From an uncultured Gammaproteobacteria bacterium (GTDB lineage Bacteria; Pseudomonadota; Gammaproteobacteria; Arenicellales; Poriferihabitantaceae): a DNA stretch of 64,000 nucleotides. The stretch lies in NCBI GenBank assembly GCA_937992195.1, contig CALKKV010000044.1, forward strand, positions 18,192-82,191. The letters are read 5' to 3'. Positions 54,823 through 64,000 of this stretch are shown one piece after another. Position 1 is the stretch's first letter; each line of letters opens with the position of its first letter. Below the pieces are notes generated by a model. The model worked only from the letters and a program-made list of their open reading frames with translations. It made no database searches and was not told the origin of the DNA. Both the position numbers and the translations under genes were made by a program.

Positions 54823-55107
54823 TCAACTATTTCGTAGGGAACTGATTAATCTTCTCAGCTTTTTGCAGTTTTTCATATCTCGCTGAATTCGGTAAACGAT
54901 TCGCAAAAACGCTCGTGATTCCGCTAAAAAATTTACCTTTCTTCGCTTGTCGAAGTTGAAAGCGGCGCAACCGTTGTTTCCTTTCTTGATCCGGGAGCAG
55001 GATACGAAGCCTATATTGGAAAATGGATCGTCAAGATCAAGGGCAATGGAGTTGTGATTGGAGAATCTAGCTTCGAAATGCTTTGTTAGTTTCAATCTCG
55101 AGTTCAT
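54823..55107 (-). CDS. Doubtful reading frame overlapping TAATG after the secreted protein gene
   Basis: A 94-residue basic frame whose ATG overlaps the stop (TAATG) of the gene for the secreted protein. No family is recognised. The opposite strand of the same DNA reads as a more protein-like fragment (see 54928-55089), so this frame may be chance. The coupling to the upstream stop is the only support. Confidence 0.25.
   Translation of the reverse strand: MNSRLKLTKHFEARFSNHNSIALDLDDPFSNIGFVSCSRIKKGNNGCAAFNFDKRRKVNFLAESRAFLRIVYRIQRDMKNCKKLRRLISSLRNS
54928..55089 (+). pseudogene. Fragment of an unidentified protein-coding gene
   Basis: Between two stops, a 53-codon frame gives VEVESGATVVSFLDPGAGY, then EAYIGKWIVKIKGNGVVIGE and SSFEMLC. 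The alternating beta-strand pattern is that of a real extracellular beta-domain, yet no start codon or upstream coding continuation exists. It is most simply the 3' end of a lost gene. The family is not identified. Confidence 0.4.
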
Positions 55108-55607
55108 TAACGTTTTTTTATATCTAGCCGTGCAGAATCCATCATTATTCTTAGGATTTTTTCAGATTGTGCGAAAAAAGGTTCGTGATTTTCAAAGAAG
55201 TCTACTTTCGTGCTTTCTAAAGTAAAGCTCTTGCTTTGGGTGTTTATTTCGTATTTAAAATCTACACCATCAAAACAGCTGTTGCAGGAACCCGGCCCCA
55301 GCCGCGCTATCATCGCTGGAATATCTGTGGTCTCTATTAGATCCATCCATTGGGTAACTTGTTCTTTATCTATGTCAGCGGTTTTCTCTACTGTTTCCTC
55401 GTTGACCCGAAAAAGAGAAAAACTACCGTCTTCGCGTAATTCATATCTTGGACAATTGGGACCTCCCATATAACAACCGCCTGTCGCTTCTATGATAAAA
55501 ACAGGACCCTGAACTGGTTCCGAGGCCAATGTAGATTGTTTGATGTTCAATGCAATGATCAAACCAGAGATTATCTTCGTTAATTTAATTTTATTTGTGG
55601 TTTTCAT
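55107..55607 (-). CDS. Secreted protein of unknown function
   Basis: A 166-residue protein with a signal peptide (KIKLTKIISGLIIALNIKQS, cleaved near TLAS). Four cysteines are present in two pairs: GGCYMGGPNCPRYEL and GPGSCNSCFDGVDF. The domain resembles small periplasmic proteins that measure one fit to a response variable only by general beta content; I do not recognise a family. The gene lies 88 bp downstream of the metalloprotease-like gene on the same strand. Confidence 0.6.
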   Translation of the reverse strand: MKTTNKIKLTKIISGLIIALNIKQSTLASEPVQGPVFIIEATGGCYMGGPNCPRYELREDGSFSLFRVNEETVEKTADIDKEQVTQWMDLIETTDIPAMIARLGPGSCNSCFDGVDFKYEINTQSKSFTLESTKVDFFENHEPFFAQSEKILRIMMDSARLDIKKR

Positions 55608-55695
55608 CCAATGAACAGATCGTCGAGTTAACTTTGTGCTACAAATAAAATGCTGATGATCGATTTAACAGTATGCAAGCATTTATACGTTTTGG

Positions 55696-56331
55696 TTACC
55701 AAATTGAGTCGGGCAGTTTTTCATCTAGTTTTCCACCTGGCTTGCAACTTCTGTGGAAATACGGATGCCTGGGATAGAAATTGGAATAATAGTTCTTGGC
55801 ATTCTTCATAGATACTTCTCGATCGATGCCAAGTAAGTCACCAACAAGATGGTTACGTTGAATCGCCTGGCAATCGGTTTTTTGTTCGTTCCTTTCTCCT
55901 CTGATATGCATTACTTCGTGGGTAAATACATGCATTGCAAATAGTATTTCGTAATCGGGATCTCTAGGATTGTCCAAGTAGGCCATAAACTTTTTGCACC
56001 AGCCACTTTCGAAGAATATTTCTCCGGTATCTATATAGGCAGTTCCTGCAACAGAGCGCACCGCTACTGAACCACTAAATAGAGATTCAAACATTGAGTT
56101 ACACCGAACTTTGACATTAGGTCGTTCGGCAATAATCGATGCTTTTTCGGATAGCATAGTCTCTAGCCGCCATGTTTTGTAGGGCGGATAGGCGCTGGCG
56201 CCGGCTAATGCGGCGAGGATTAGTATGTAACCAATCGAAAAACTGTCAAACTTACCGAGTGGGTTGCGAATTTCGCGAACAATAAGCCAGCAAAAAAATA
56301 CTGACAAGCTTATTAAGATCATTGTTTGCAC
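55696..56331 (-). CDS. Membrane-anchored protein with HExxH zinc-protease-like motif
   Basis: A 211-residue protein: two N-terminal membrane spans (ILISLSVFFCWLIV and FSIGYILILAALAGASAY) and a soluble domain with HVFTHEVMHIRGERNEQKTD. HEVMH is a zincin HExxH, and the downstream Glu/Asp in RNEQKTDC could be the third ligand. Cysteines C77, C112, C154 and C196 flank the site. The family is not recognised; length is well below most M48 peptidases. A peptidase role is inference. Confidence 0.6.
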   Translation of the reverse strand: MQTMILISLSVFFCWLIVREIRNPLGKFDSFSIGYILILAALAGASAYPPYKTWRLETMLSEKASIIAERPNVKVRCNSMFESLFSGSVAVRSVAGTAYIDTGEIFFESGWCKKFMAYLDNPRDPDYEILFAMHVFTHEVMHIRGERNEQKTDCQAIQRNHLVGDLLGIDREVSMKNAKNYYSNFYPRHPYFHRSCKPGGKLDEKLPDSIW

Positions 56332-56893
56332 CTCCTTTTTTTACTAAGTCTCATTGCTACGAGACTATTTATCGATAACTTAAATAACCTGTGTGATTGA
56401 TATCCGGTTGGGGGGTTGATCAGCCAGAACAAGATGGTTATATAAAGGAGTTTCGATTCACTAGCTACGCGAAAAAATTGAAATAGCTTAAGACGCTTGT
56501 TAAGTTGATCGAGGCCAAGCTTGGCAATTCACTGAAATTTTCATTTGAGTTATTTGTTGTTATTGTTACTCCTAAGCGGACCACAATGGTGCATACACTT
56601 TGCTCGATATATAGTTATTATATTTGACGCGGTAAAGTGATCAGCATTTTGTGTTCAGAACCAAAATCGCGGTGCTAGATTCAATGTTCTACTCCTCAAG
56701 CTGAAATATAGAGCCTTTTGGCAAAATTTCAATGATTGTCATTGTTTTTTTTGCATTCGGACTGGTCGCTACACCTGTTGAATTACATCAATTATGACAA
56801 TTGTTAGGTGAGGCCATTTAGGCCAGAAAATGATTGGTTAAGTGAATTGTTTTAGGTCTTATAATGGCTTGTTTAGTTTTAAAAAGATTAATT
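56332..56893. other. 562-bp gap upstream of dadA, no gene seen
   Basis: Neither strand carries a family-like frame. Near the dadA end there is a TATAAT (about 56860) about 30 bases before the start codon, preceded at 16 bp by ttaagt, a weak -35 match, so this is the likely dadA promoter. A small inverted repeat ggccatttaggcc (about 56813-56825) lies just upstream and could be a regulator site. The rest is AT-rich and unremarkable. Confidence 0.5.
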
Positions 56894-58141
56894 ATGAGCA
56901 GTAAAAAAGTAGCGGTTATTGGTGCAGGTATCGTGGGCGTTTCTACTGCAATTTGGCTTCGCCGTCGTGGTCACGAGGTAGTCCTGATCGATAGAGAAGG
57001 ACCGGCTGCGGGAACTTCTTATGGCAATGCAGGTGTACTGGCTGCTTGTGCAGTGGTACCTGTCACCGTTCCAGGATTAATGTCAAAGGCGCCAAAAATG
57101 CTATTTGATCCTGAATCCCCGTTATTTATGCGTTGGGGCTATCTAGGTAAGTTGCTGCCCTGGCTTGGTAAGTATTTAAAACACTGTAATCCGTATGATA
57201 CGCGGCGGACTGCCAAAGCATTGACTGATATCCTGGCAGACTGTCTGCGGCAGCATCAGGAGTTAGCCTCGGGGACCGGAGCAGCATCGTTCGTTCAACC
57301 TTCTGAATATCTCTTTGTTTACAACAGTCGCTCAGAGTTTGAAAAAGAAAAGTTTGTTTGGGACGTAAGGAAAGAGTGTGGATACCATTGGCAGGAGCTA
57401 TCGAGAGAGGAGCTGATTGAAAAAGAGCCATGTTTTGCAGAAGGTCAGGCGCAATTCGGTATTTGTTTGGATGACCACGGTTTTATTCTTGACCCTGGAC
57501 GATATGTGGCTGCATTGGCGGATCACTTTGTTGATATCGGTGGCACGATAACGATCGGTACGGTTAAGGACATTGAGCAAAAGGGAGGCGCCGTCAAAGC
57601 CATCTGTACCGACGTTGGACGTATTGAATGTGAAGTAGGTGTCATGGCAACCGGAATTTGGTCCGATGCATTGAGTAAACAACTTGGTATTAAGGTGCAA
57701 ATGGAAGCGGAGAGGGGGTATCACATCGAGCTTTACAACGCCTCCAAGAAGCCGAAACGACCCTCCATGATTTCCAGTGGAAAGTTTGTTGTCACGCCGA
57801 TGCAGGGCAGATTGCGTTGTGCTGGAATTGTAGAGTTCGGCGGATTGTCCTCAATATTGAGCAGAAAGCCGATTGACCTTTTAAAAAGACAACTTTCAAC
57901 TACTATTCCCGATATTCAGTTTGATCACATTGAAGAATGGCTGGGATATCGACCTGCACCGGTTGATTCGATTCCATTGATTGGTCAATTTTCTATACTG
58001 GAAAATATGTATGCTGGATTTGGCCATCATCATGTCGGTCTGACTGGCGGAGCGAAAACAGGAAGATTGCTCGCTCAATTGATATCTGGAGAAACGCCAG
58101 AAGTAGATATGATGCAATATTCGCCGAGTCGCTTTACGTGA
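56894..58141 (+). CDS. dadA: D-amino acid dehydrogenase (DadA-like flavoprotein)
   Basis: A 415-residue FAD protein of the DAO fold: KVAVIGAGIVGVSTAIWL as the dinucleotide motif, DREGPAAGTSYGNAGVLAA as the DadA-type loop, and GFGHHHVGLTGGAKTGRLLA at the C-terminal FAD site. It should oxidise a D-amino acid to its 2-oxo acid and pass electrons to the respiratory chain. The ATG giving MSSKKVAVIG is preferred to a reading ten codons upstream. Substrate specificity (D-Ala as in DadA or another) cannot be told. Confidence 0.85.
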   Translation: MSSKKVAVIGAGIVGVSTAIWLRRRGHEVVLIDREGPAAGTSYGNAGVLAACAVVPVTVPGLMSKAPKMLFDPESPLFMRWGYLGKLLPWLGKYLKHCNPYDTRRTAKALTDILADCLRQHQELASGTGAASFVQPSEYLFVYNSRSEFEKEKFVWDVRKECGYHWQELSREELIEKEPCFAEGQAQFGICLDDHGFILDPGRYVAALADHFVDIGGTITIGTVKDIEQKGGAVKAICTDVGRIECEVGVMATGIWSDALSKQLGIKVQMEAERGYHIELYNASKKPKRPSMISSGKFVVTPMQGRLRCAGIVEFGGLSSILSRKPIDLLKRQLSTTIPDIQFDHIEEWLGYRPAPVDSIPLIGQFSILENMYAGFGHHHVGLTGGAKTGRLLAQLISGETPEVDMMQYSPSRFT

Positions 58142-58201
58142 TATCCATAGAATTATGGACGATTAAAAAACAGTTGAACGAACATAAAAAATCAAGAACG
58201 A

Positions 58202-58426
58202 GGAACTACCCTTAATGATATGACGGCGAGATTGACTGAACTGGCAGGAATGTCACCGGTTACCATCGAAGCGGTGGAGATTTCCCAGGCATTCGCTGCA
58301 GGGGTAGCCGACTCGATGATTTCCTCTGCCGTCACCGGTTACGGCCGCATGGTATGGAAATGCCTAACGCATTGCTATGCGGTCGATGCCTGGTTGCCAG
58401 ACAATATGCGATGTTCTCCAGGATAA
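58202..58426 (+). pseudogene. Remnant of a TRAP (DctP-type) solute-binding protein gene
   Basis: The frame reads LNDMTARLTELAGMSPVTIE, AVEISQAFAAGVADSMISSA, VTGYGRMVWKCLTHCYAVDA, WLPDNM. This matches the substrate-lobe region of DctP proteins (..YN..TARLAE..G..PVTIEAAE..QA...GVVDAM..S..TGY...WE.LTHFY....WLPKN). The N-terminal two thirds and the C-terminus are missing and no dctQ or dctM follows, so it is a broken gene. Confidence 0.7.
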
Positions 58427-58759
58427 ACTTATCCGGAGAAGCCAATTTTTGTGATATTTACCACTACCTCTAAGGAGACACGATCCGTTGCAGAAATTCG
58501 TGCTTGCATCATTTTGGATCTTGAGTGGGCTGACTGAAAGGGGGCAAAGCAATCAGCGATAAATTTTGCTGCTTCAATCCTATTTGATTCAGGGATTTTA
58601 CGATGAATCTGATAAGTTGTAGGAAGAGGTTAGTGTCTTTGGTACTAGCCTTCTATCGTAATTAAACTTGGTATGTCCACTGGAATCCCTTGTTATATAA
58701 GGAATTTTTCATGAATCTGCGCGTATAATCTGACCATATCCTATATTCCGCTAAGAGAC
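58427..58759. other. 333-bp gap, no gene seen
   Basis: It starts with a short palindrome, ggataa-ac-ttatcc (58422-58435), right at the end of the DctP remnant, and otherwise holds no family-like frame. The stretch just before nadE is AT-rich, with cgtataat (about 58725) as a possible -10. Confidence 0.4.
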
Positions 58760-60796
58760 ATGAATACAGAATTTGGTTTTCTCAGAATAACAACCGCAGT
58801 GCCCAGGGTTACTGTTGCTGATCCAGTGTCGAATGCGGTTGCCATTCTCAAAATGCTAAAGCAGCACAAGTCGTCTGATGTGGTGGTGTTTCCTGAGCTT
58901 GCTGTGAGCGCGTATTGCTGCGGAGATTTATTTCATCACAAGAGTCTGCTTGATGGGGTGTTACAACAAATAGAAAGAATCGCATCTGAAGCGCCGGTAA
59001 AAGAGCAGGTGGTTATGGTTGGTGCACCAATTGCCCATGGAGATGCGCTCTATAACTGTGTCGTCGTGATAAACAATGGTCAGATTGTCGGCGTGGTTCC
59101 AAAGCAGTTTTTACCCAATTACAAAGAATTCTATGAGGCCAGATGGTTTTCACCCGGCCGTCCTGGTTTGACGCCAGAGGTGAAGTTATGGAGTCAATCC
59201 GCACCATTTGGAACAGAGCTGCTATTCACTTCACAGTCGGGCAATGGCAGCTCGAAAGCGGTTATTTTTGCCGAGATATGTGAAGCAATCTGGATGCCGA
59301 TCCCGCCATCAAGTATGGCAGCGTTGGCAGGCGCAAATGTTATTTGTAATTTGTCTGCGTCAGATGAAACAGTAGGCAAAGCCGACTATCGCAGAGGATT
59401 GGTGACTGGTCAGTCAGGAAGATGTATTTGTGCCTATGCCTACACAAGCTCTGGGCCTACGGAGAGTACCAGTGATCTCGTCTATGGTGGACACGCAATG
59501 ATCGCAGAGGCCGGTATGTTACTTGCCGAGTCAACAAGGGTAGGAGATACCATGGAAACACAGCGCGATGCCTATAGCGTGAGCGCAGACGTGGATATTG
59601 AACGTCTCCAGACCGAACGCCGAACTACCGTAACCTTTGCAGATTCGAAGGCTGCTTATGGCGTGCCAGATTATCGAAGCATCGAAGTAAAGCTGAATAA
59701 GAAACAAAAGGAGTTATTGCGATTCGTTCCCGCAAAACCTTTTGTTCCTGCAGAAAATGCGGTGTTGCATGATCGGTGCGCCGAGGTGTTTGGCATACAA
59801 ACCGCAGGGCTTGCCAAGAGATTGGAGTGTTTAGGTAACAAGCCTCAGCTTACCATTGGTATTTCAGGTGGCCTCGACTCGACCCTTGCATTACTGGTGG
59901 CAACTAAAGCATGCGATTCTGTCGGAATATCCCGTCGCTGCATTCGCGCGGTGACCATGCCAGGTTATGGGACCACTGATAAGACACTAAAAAATGCCCG
60001 CGACCTAATGAAAGCACTTGGCGTGACCGTCTCCGAGATGGATATTCGAGAGTTAGTGCTGCTCGAGTTTAAGGAACTCTCTAAAGCCACGGGTTATAAA
60101 CCGTTTGGCAAGATTAAGCTTGATCCCAAGCTATCGGTAGACGGGTTTGTCAAAAAAGTGATGGCTGTTCCCAAGGACAGCAGGCAGGATCTGGTATTTG
60201 AGAACGTACAGGCGCGTCGTCGCACCGAGTTATTGATGAATATGGGGTTTGTGCTAGGGACGGGCGACATGTCTGAGCTTTGGTTAGGTTGGTGCACGTA
60301 TAATGCTGACCATCAGAGTATGTATAATGTTAACTGCTCGGTGCCAAAAACATTGGTGAAGTTTTTGGTGAAGTACCTGGCTAAAGAACAGTTCGATTCT
60401 CCGGTACGAGAAACCTTGCTCTCAATTGCTGAAACAGCGATATCGCCGGAATTGTTGCCACCCGCCGCCAACGGCAAGATTGCACAAAATACAGAAGAAA
60501 CAGTTGGCCCTTATGAGCTTCATGATTTTTTCCTATATCACATTGCACGACACGGATTTTCTGCGAAAAAAATTCAATTTCTGGCAAAATATGCTGAGGG
60601 CTGGGATAGAAAATACACCGCCAAAGAAATTTCATATTGGTTAAAAGTAAATTTGCAGCGTGCCTTTGCCCAGCAGTACAAGCGGGATGATGTGCCGAAT
60701 GGTCCCAAGGTCGGTTCGGTTAGTCTGTCACCCCGGGGAGACTGGAGAATGCCGAGTGATGCTTCAGTAGCCGCTTGGATAAAAAGCCTTTCATAG
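58760..60796 (+). CDS. nadE: Glutamine-dependent NAD(+) synthetase
   Basis: A 678-residue two-domain enzyme. The N-terminal nitrilase-type glutaminase has the triad E46 (VVVFPELAVSAY), K115 (VVPKQFLPNYKEFYEARWF) and C174 (IFAEICEAIW). The C-terminal synthetase domain has the P-loop ISGGLDSTLALL (368-374) and LVFENVQARRRTELLMN. It converts deamido-NAD, ATP and glutamine to NAD in the cytoplasm. The length matches the long mycobacterial type rather than the short ammonia-dependent form. Confidence 0.92.
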   Translation: MNTEFGFLRITTAVPRVTVADPVSNAVAILKMLKQHKSSDVVVFPELAVSAYCCGDLFHHKSLLDGVLQQIERIASEAPVKEQVVMVGAPIAHGDALYNCVVVINNGQIVGVVPKQFLPNYKEFYEARWFSPGRPGLTPEVKLWSQSAPFGTELLFTSQSGNGSSKAVIFAEICEAIWMPIPPSSMAALAGANVICNLSASDETVGKADYRRGLVTGQSGRCICAYAYTSSGPTESTSDLVYGGHAMIAEAGMLLAESTRVGDTMETQRDAYSVSADVDIERLQTERRTTVTFADSKAAYGVPDYRSIEVKLNKKQKELLRFVPAKPFVPAENAVLHDRCAEVFGIQTAGLAKRLECLGNKPQLTIGISGGLDSTLALLVATKACDSVGISRRCIRAVTMPGYGTTDKTLKNARDLMKALGVTVSEMDIRELVLLEFKELSKATGYKPFGKIKLDPKLSVDGFVKKVMAVPKDSRQDLVFENVQARRRTELLMNMGFVLGTGDMSELWLGWCTYNADHQSMYNVNCSVPKTLVKFLVKYLAKEQFDSPVRETLLSIAETAISPELLPPAANGKIAQNTEETVGPYELHDFFLYHIARHGFSAKKIQFLAKYAEGWDRKYTAKEISYWLKVNLQRAFAQQYKRDDVPNGPKVGSVSLSPRGDWRMPSDASVAAWIKSLS

Positions 60797-60879
60797 TTAG
60801 TATGAATGTTTTCGATATATCGTTTGTGTTCACTGTTAGTACGCAACCGATGTAAACGTTTCAATCACTGAAATCTGCA

Positions 60880-61752
60880 ATGTCCCTTGAGATTCCTTTT
60901 CTGACCGAGCAATTCGAAGCAGCGGGATATATTGTTGATCCGCCGTTGGTAACAACATTGGGTTTAATGCAGCAGCTTGAGCGTCCACTGTTAATTGAAG
61001 GGGAAGCGGGCGTTGGAAAAACTGAGGCTGCGAAGGTGTTGGCCTCGGTGAATAATGCTCCTCTGATCCGACTGCAATGTTATGACGGCCTAGATTTGAG
61101 CGCTGCAGTGTACGAGTGGAACTATACCAAGCAGCTGATTGCGATCAAGGCAAACGAGGGCTCTCAGAGTGACGAGAAGCTTGACGTTTTTGGCCAGGAC
61201 TTTTTAATGGAGCGGCCGCTACTGCAATCCATTCGGCAGCCTCAGTCTGCGGTGTTGTTGATCGATGAGATCGATCGTGCTGATGAAGCGTTCGAAGCTT
61301 ACCTTCTTGAACTGCTGTCTGATTTTCAAATCAGCATACCCGAACTTGGTACAGTAAAAGCGTTGGCAAAACCAAAAGTGGTTTTAACCTCAAACGGTAC
61401 CAGGGAGTTGAGCGATGCATTAAGAAGGCGGTGTCTGTATCACTATATGGACTATCCCGATTTAAACAAGGAACTCGCAATTGTTTATGCGCGACTTCCT
61501 GAGATTGATAAAAAACTGGGTGAACAGGTTGTTACTTTTATCCAGAATGTTCGTCTACAGGATTTGCAAAAGCGTCCAGGTGTGGCCGAAACATTAGACT
61601 GGGCTGCTGCACTGATTGGGTTAGAGCTTGATACATTGAAAGAGAATATCGACGTGATTCTTGCGACCAAAAGCTGCTTTCTAAAAACCCGGGAGGACGT
61701 AGCGGAGATTGATACGGATGTTGTTTCCGAAGTATTGAACGCGGTTGCGTGA
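60880..61752 (+). CDS. MoxR-family AAA ATPase (CoxD-like)
   Basis: A 290-residue AAA+ ATPase. Walker A GEAGVGKTEAAKV, Walker B VLLIDEIDRADEAFEAYLLE and the sensor region LTSNGTRELSDALRRRCLYH are present. The MoxR/CoxD type works as a chaperone-like ATPase for maturation of metal enzymes or for stress response. It overlaps the VWA gene by 4 bp, a pair typical of coxD-coxE. Confidence 0.88.
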   Translation: MSLEIPFLTEQFEAAGYIVDPPLVTTLGLMQQLERPLLIEGEAGVGKTEAAKVLASVNNAPLIRLQCYDGLDLSAAVYEWNYTKQLIAIKANEGSQSDEKLDVFGQDFLMERPLLQSIRQPQSAVLLIDEIDRADEAFEAYLLELLSDFQISIPELGTVKALAKPKVVLTSNGTRELSDALRRRCLYHYMDYPDLNKELAIVYARLPEIDKKLGEQVVTFIQNVRLQDLQKRPGVAETLDWAAALIGLELDTLKENIDVILATKSCFLKTREDVAEIDTDVVSEVLNAVA

Positions 61753-62888
61753 ATCCAGTTATACCAACGCAAACTGTGCTTGGATTTATGCGGTTTTTAA
61801 AAGCCGAGGGGTTTGTTTTCGGCATTGGAGAATCCGGAGATGTGCTGGCGCAACTGGAGAGCGGTGACTGTCTCGATCGTAACCGGGTAGCCCATACTAT
61901 GCGCGCGTTAACCTGTCGAAGCAAGGAAGATTGGGTCAACTTTGATTTAGTATTTCGTAAGTATTGGTTTCCTCTGGAGGTGGCGAATCATGAACTCGAT
62001 GTACTTGAAAGAGTCGACTCTCGAAATCGAAATACTCAGCGATTAAGTGGCCTTGCTGGAGCCAGCAAAGAATCACCAAGACAAGATGATGAGGCAGGGG
62101 CAGACGGCATTGGTGCCGGCACTGCACGTAATATTAGTAAAGCAGACTTTCGTTTTATTAACGATAAAAGTGCAATGCGTCAAGCTGAACGTATCGCGGA
62201 GCGAATGGCAAACCAGCTTAGGCGACAGTTAGAGAGAAGAAGAACCTATCGCACCACAGGTGTGCAGCTGGATATACGTCGAACCATACGAAAAAGTTTA
62301 TCCACTGGCGGGCTGCCGCTATCGGCTGTCTACAGCGTGAGAAGAGAGAAACATCCGCATTTAATTGTGCTACACGATGTTTCTCACTCGATGTCCTGGA
62401 ATAACCCACTGCTCTTTCGATTTGCTAGAGGGTTGATCAGAGCGTTTTCTGGTTCCCATGCCTTTGCATTTCATACCAAGCTTTTTCCAGTCACCCAAAT
62501 TTACCAGGAACAGTCTCTTTCGCGAATGCGTGAAAGATTGGAAGAAAACAATAAACTATGGATGGGGGGAACAAGAATTGCCGCATCTGTTCGCACTTTC
62601 AATCAGAAGTATAGTAAATCTGTCCTCACACCGAAATCGATAGTGGTAGTGATCAGTGATGGATTTGATACTGAAGAACAAGAAAATCTGAATGTAGAGA
62701 TGAACCGCTTGTGTTCAAAGGTGCAGAGTGTTTTATGGCTCAACCCAATGCTGGGTAGGGAGGGAGTATCAACCACAGCGTCAGATCTGAAAAGGGCGCT
62801 GCCCGCTGTAGATGCTTTTTTGCCTGCGAATTCTCTTGAAGGTTTACAGCTGGCGATAAAGAAGATCGCCGGACTTAGCTCGCTTTAG
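61749..62888 (+). CDS. VWA-domain protein (CoxE-like)
   Basis: A 379-residue protein with a C-terminal von Willebrand A domain; the MIDAS motif is LHDVSHSMSWNN (DxSxS) and the later MGGTRIAAS and VVISDGFDTEEQEN supply the other metal contacts. The N-terminal half is helical, with an Arg-rich stretch (RRQLERRRTYRTTG). CoxE-type proteins work with MoxR ATPases to insert or remodel metal centres. The GTG start overlaps the ATPase gene. No CO dehydrogenase gene is in the window, so the client is unknown. Confidence 0.87.
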   Translation: MNPVIPTQTVLGFMRFLKAEGFVFGIGESGDVLAQLESGDCLDRNRVAHTMRALTCRSKEDWVNFDLVFRKYWFPLEVANHELDVLERVDSRNRNTQRLSGLAGASKESPRQDDEAGADGIGAGTARNISKADFRFINDKSAMRQAERIAERMANQLRRQLERRRTYRTTGVQLDIRRTIRKSLSTGGLPLSAVYSVRREKHPHLIVLHDVSHSMSWNNPLLFRFARGLIRAFSGSHAFAFHTKLFPVTQIYQEQSLSRMRERLEENNKLWMGGTRIAASVRTFNQKYSKSVLTPKSIVVVISDGFDTEEQENLNVEMNRLCSKVQSVLWLNPMLGREGVSTTASDLKRALPAVDAFLPANSLEGLQLAIKKIAGLSSL

Positions 62889-62915
62889 CGTAAGTATGTT
62901 TTGACGTCGAAATGT

Positions 62916-64000
<1,085 letters not shown>

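Overview
The window reads as a chromosomal stretch of a free-living, probably marine gammaproteobacterium. The evidence is the set of gammaproteobacterial housekeeping families (RhlE, YaiI/DUF188, YedI/DUF808, DUF2058, Tas, a ferric-reductase-like MsrQ relative, DadA) together with many scavenging genes for organic nitrogen, sulfur and phosphorus: an HpsN-like sulfonate dehydrogenase, ComDE, a TAXI-type TRAP transporter, nitrilase and racemase enzymes, a Rieske oxygenase and an oxidative C-P cleavage pair. This placement is inference; no rRNA or tRNA is present to fix it. I saw no CRISPR array, insertion sequence or prophage.

Layout. 1-3.6 kb: a LacI-family regulator (cut by the window edge) diverges from an hpsN-comD-comE-yczE-like operon, with two LacI-type operators between them. 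3.7-8.9 kb: a PLP decarboxylase, a secreted GH5 cellulase, an ABM-domain protein, a class III aminotransferase and an RraA-like protein. 9.0-13.5 kb: a tightly packed set encoding truncated haemoglobin, TauE/SafE permease, M24 peptidase, FAD oxidoreductase and Asp/Glu-type racemase. 13.6-16.4 kb: a small lipoprotein without a standard start codon, a patatin lipoprotein, a DUF3820 protein and a GNAT-like protein. 16.4-29.3 kb: SDR, nitrilase, NYN protein, a HalD/BesD-like oxygenase, thioredoxin-like protein, two MFS carriers, a DgcA-like demethylase with a Lin0512 protein, Tas, YedI, an SBF-family carrier and DUF2784. 29.4-34.4 kb: a stand-alone AceE-type E1 with a divergent Lrp regulator, an MsrQ-like protein and a DmpA-type peptidase. 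34.4-44.6 kb: DUF2058, DUF1330, a Popeye-like cyclic-nucleotide-binding membrane protein, the TAXI-TRAP transporter, LysE, an AraC-VOC pair, DUF6958 and a delta-class carbonic anhydrase. 44.8-52.4 kb: DMT carrier, GST, RhlE, a FecR/CHASE2-cyclase pair and YaiI. 52.5-58.7 kb: an SDR/Rieske pair among gene remnants, two secreted or membrane hypotheticals and DadA. 58.8-64 kb: glutamine-dependent NAD synthetase, a MoxR-VWA pair and, at the edge, a TmpA/TmpB-like pair.

Most notable. The HD protein at 62.9-63.5 kb carries the residues and spacing of the PhnZ/TmpB di-iron oxygenases and overlaps a gamma-butyrobetaine-hydroxylase-like 2-oxoglutarate oxygenase. Together they look like an oxidative phosphonate-degradation module that would release glycine betaine from 2-trimethylaminoethylphosphonate. 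The Rieske oxygenase and DgcA-like flavoprotein elsewhere in the window could continue that breakdown by demethylation (inference). The hpsN-comDE operon lacks the expected sulfolactate dehydrogenase and sulfoacetaldehyde acetyltransferase and instead carries an unassigned membrane protein. Gene remnants on the + strand (SDR at 52.6 kb, a TRAP solute-binding protein at 58.2 kb, an unidentified fragment at 54.9 kb) show that the 52-58.7 kb stretch is decaying or has been rearranged.
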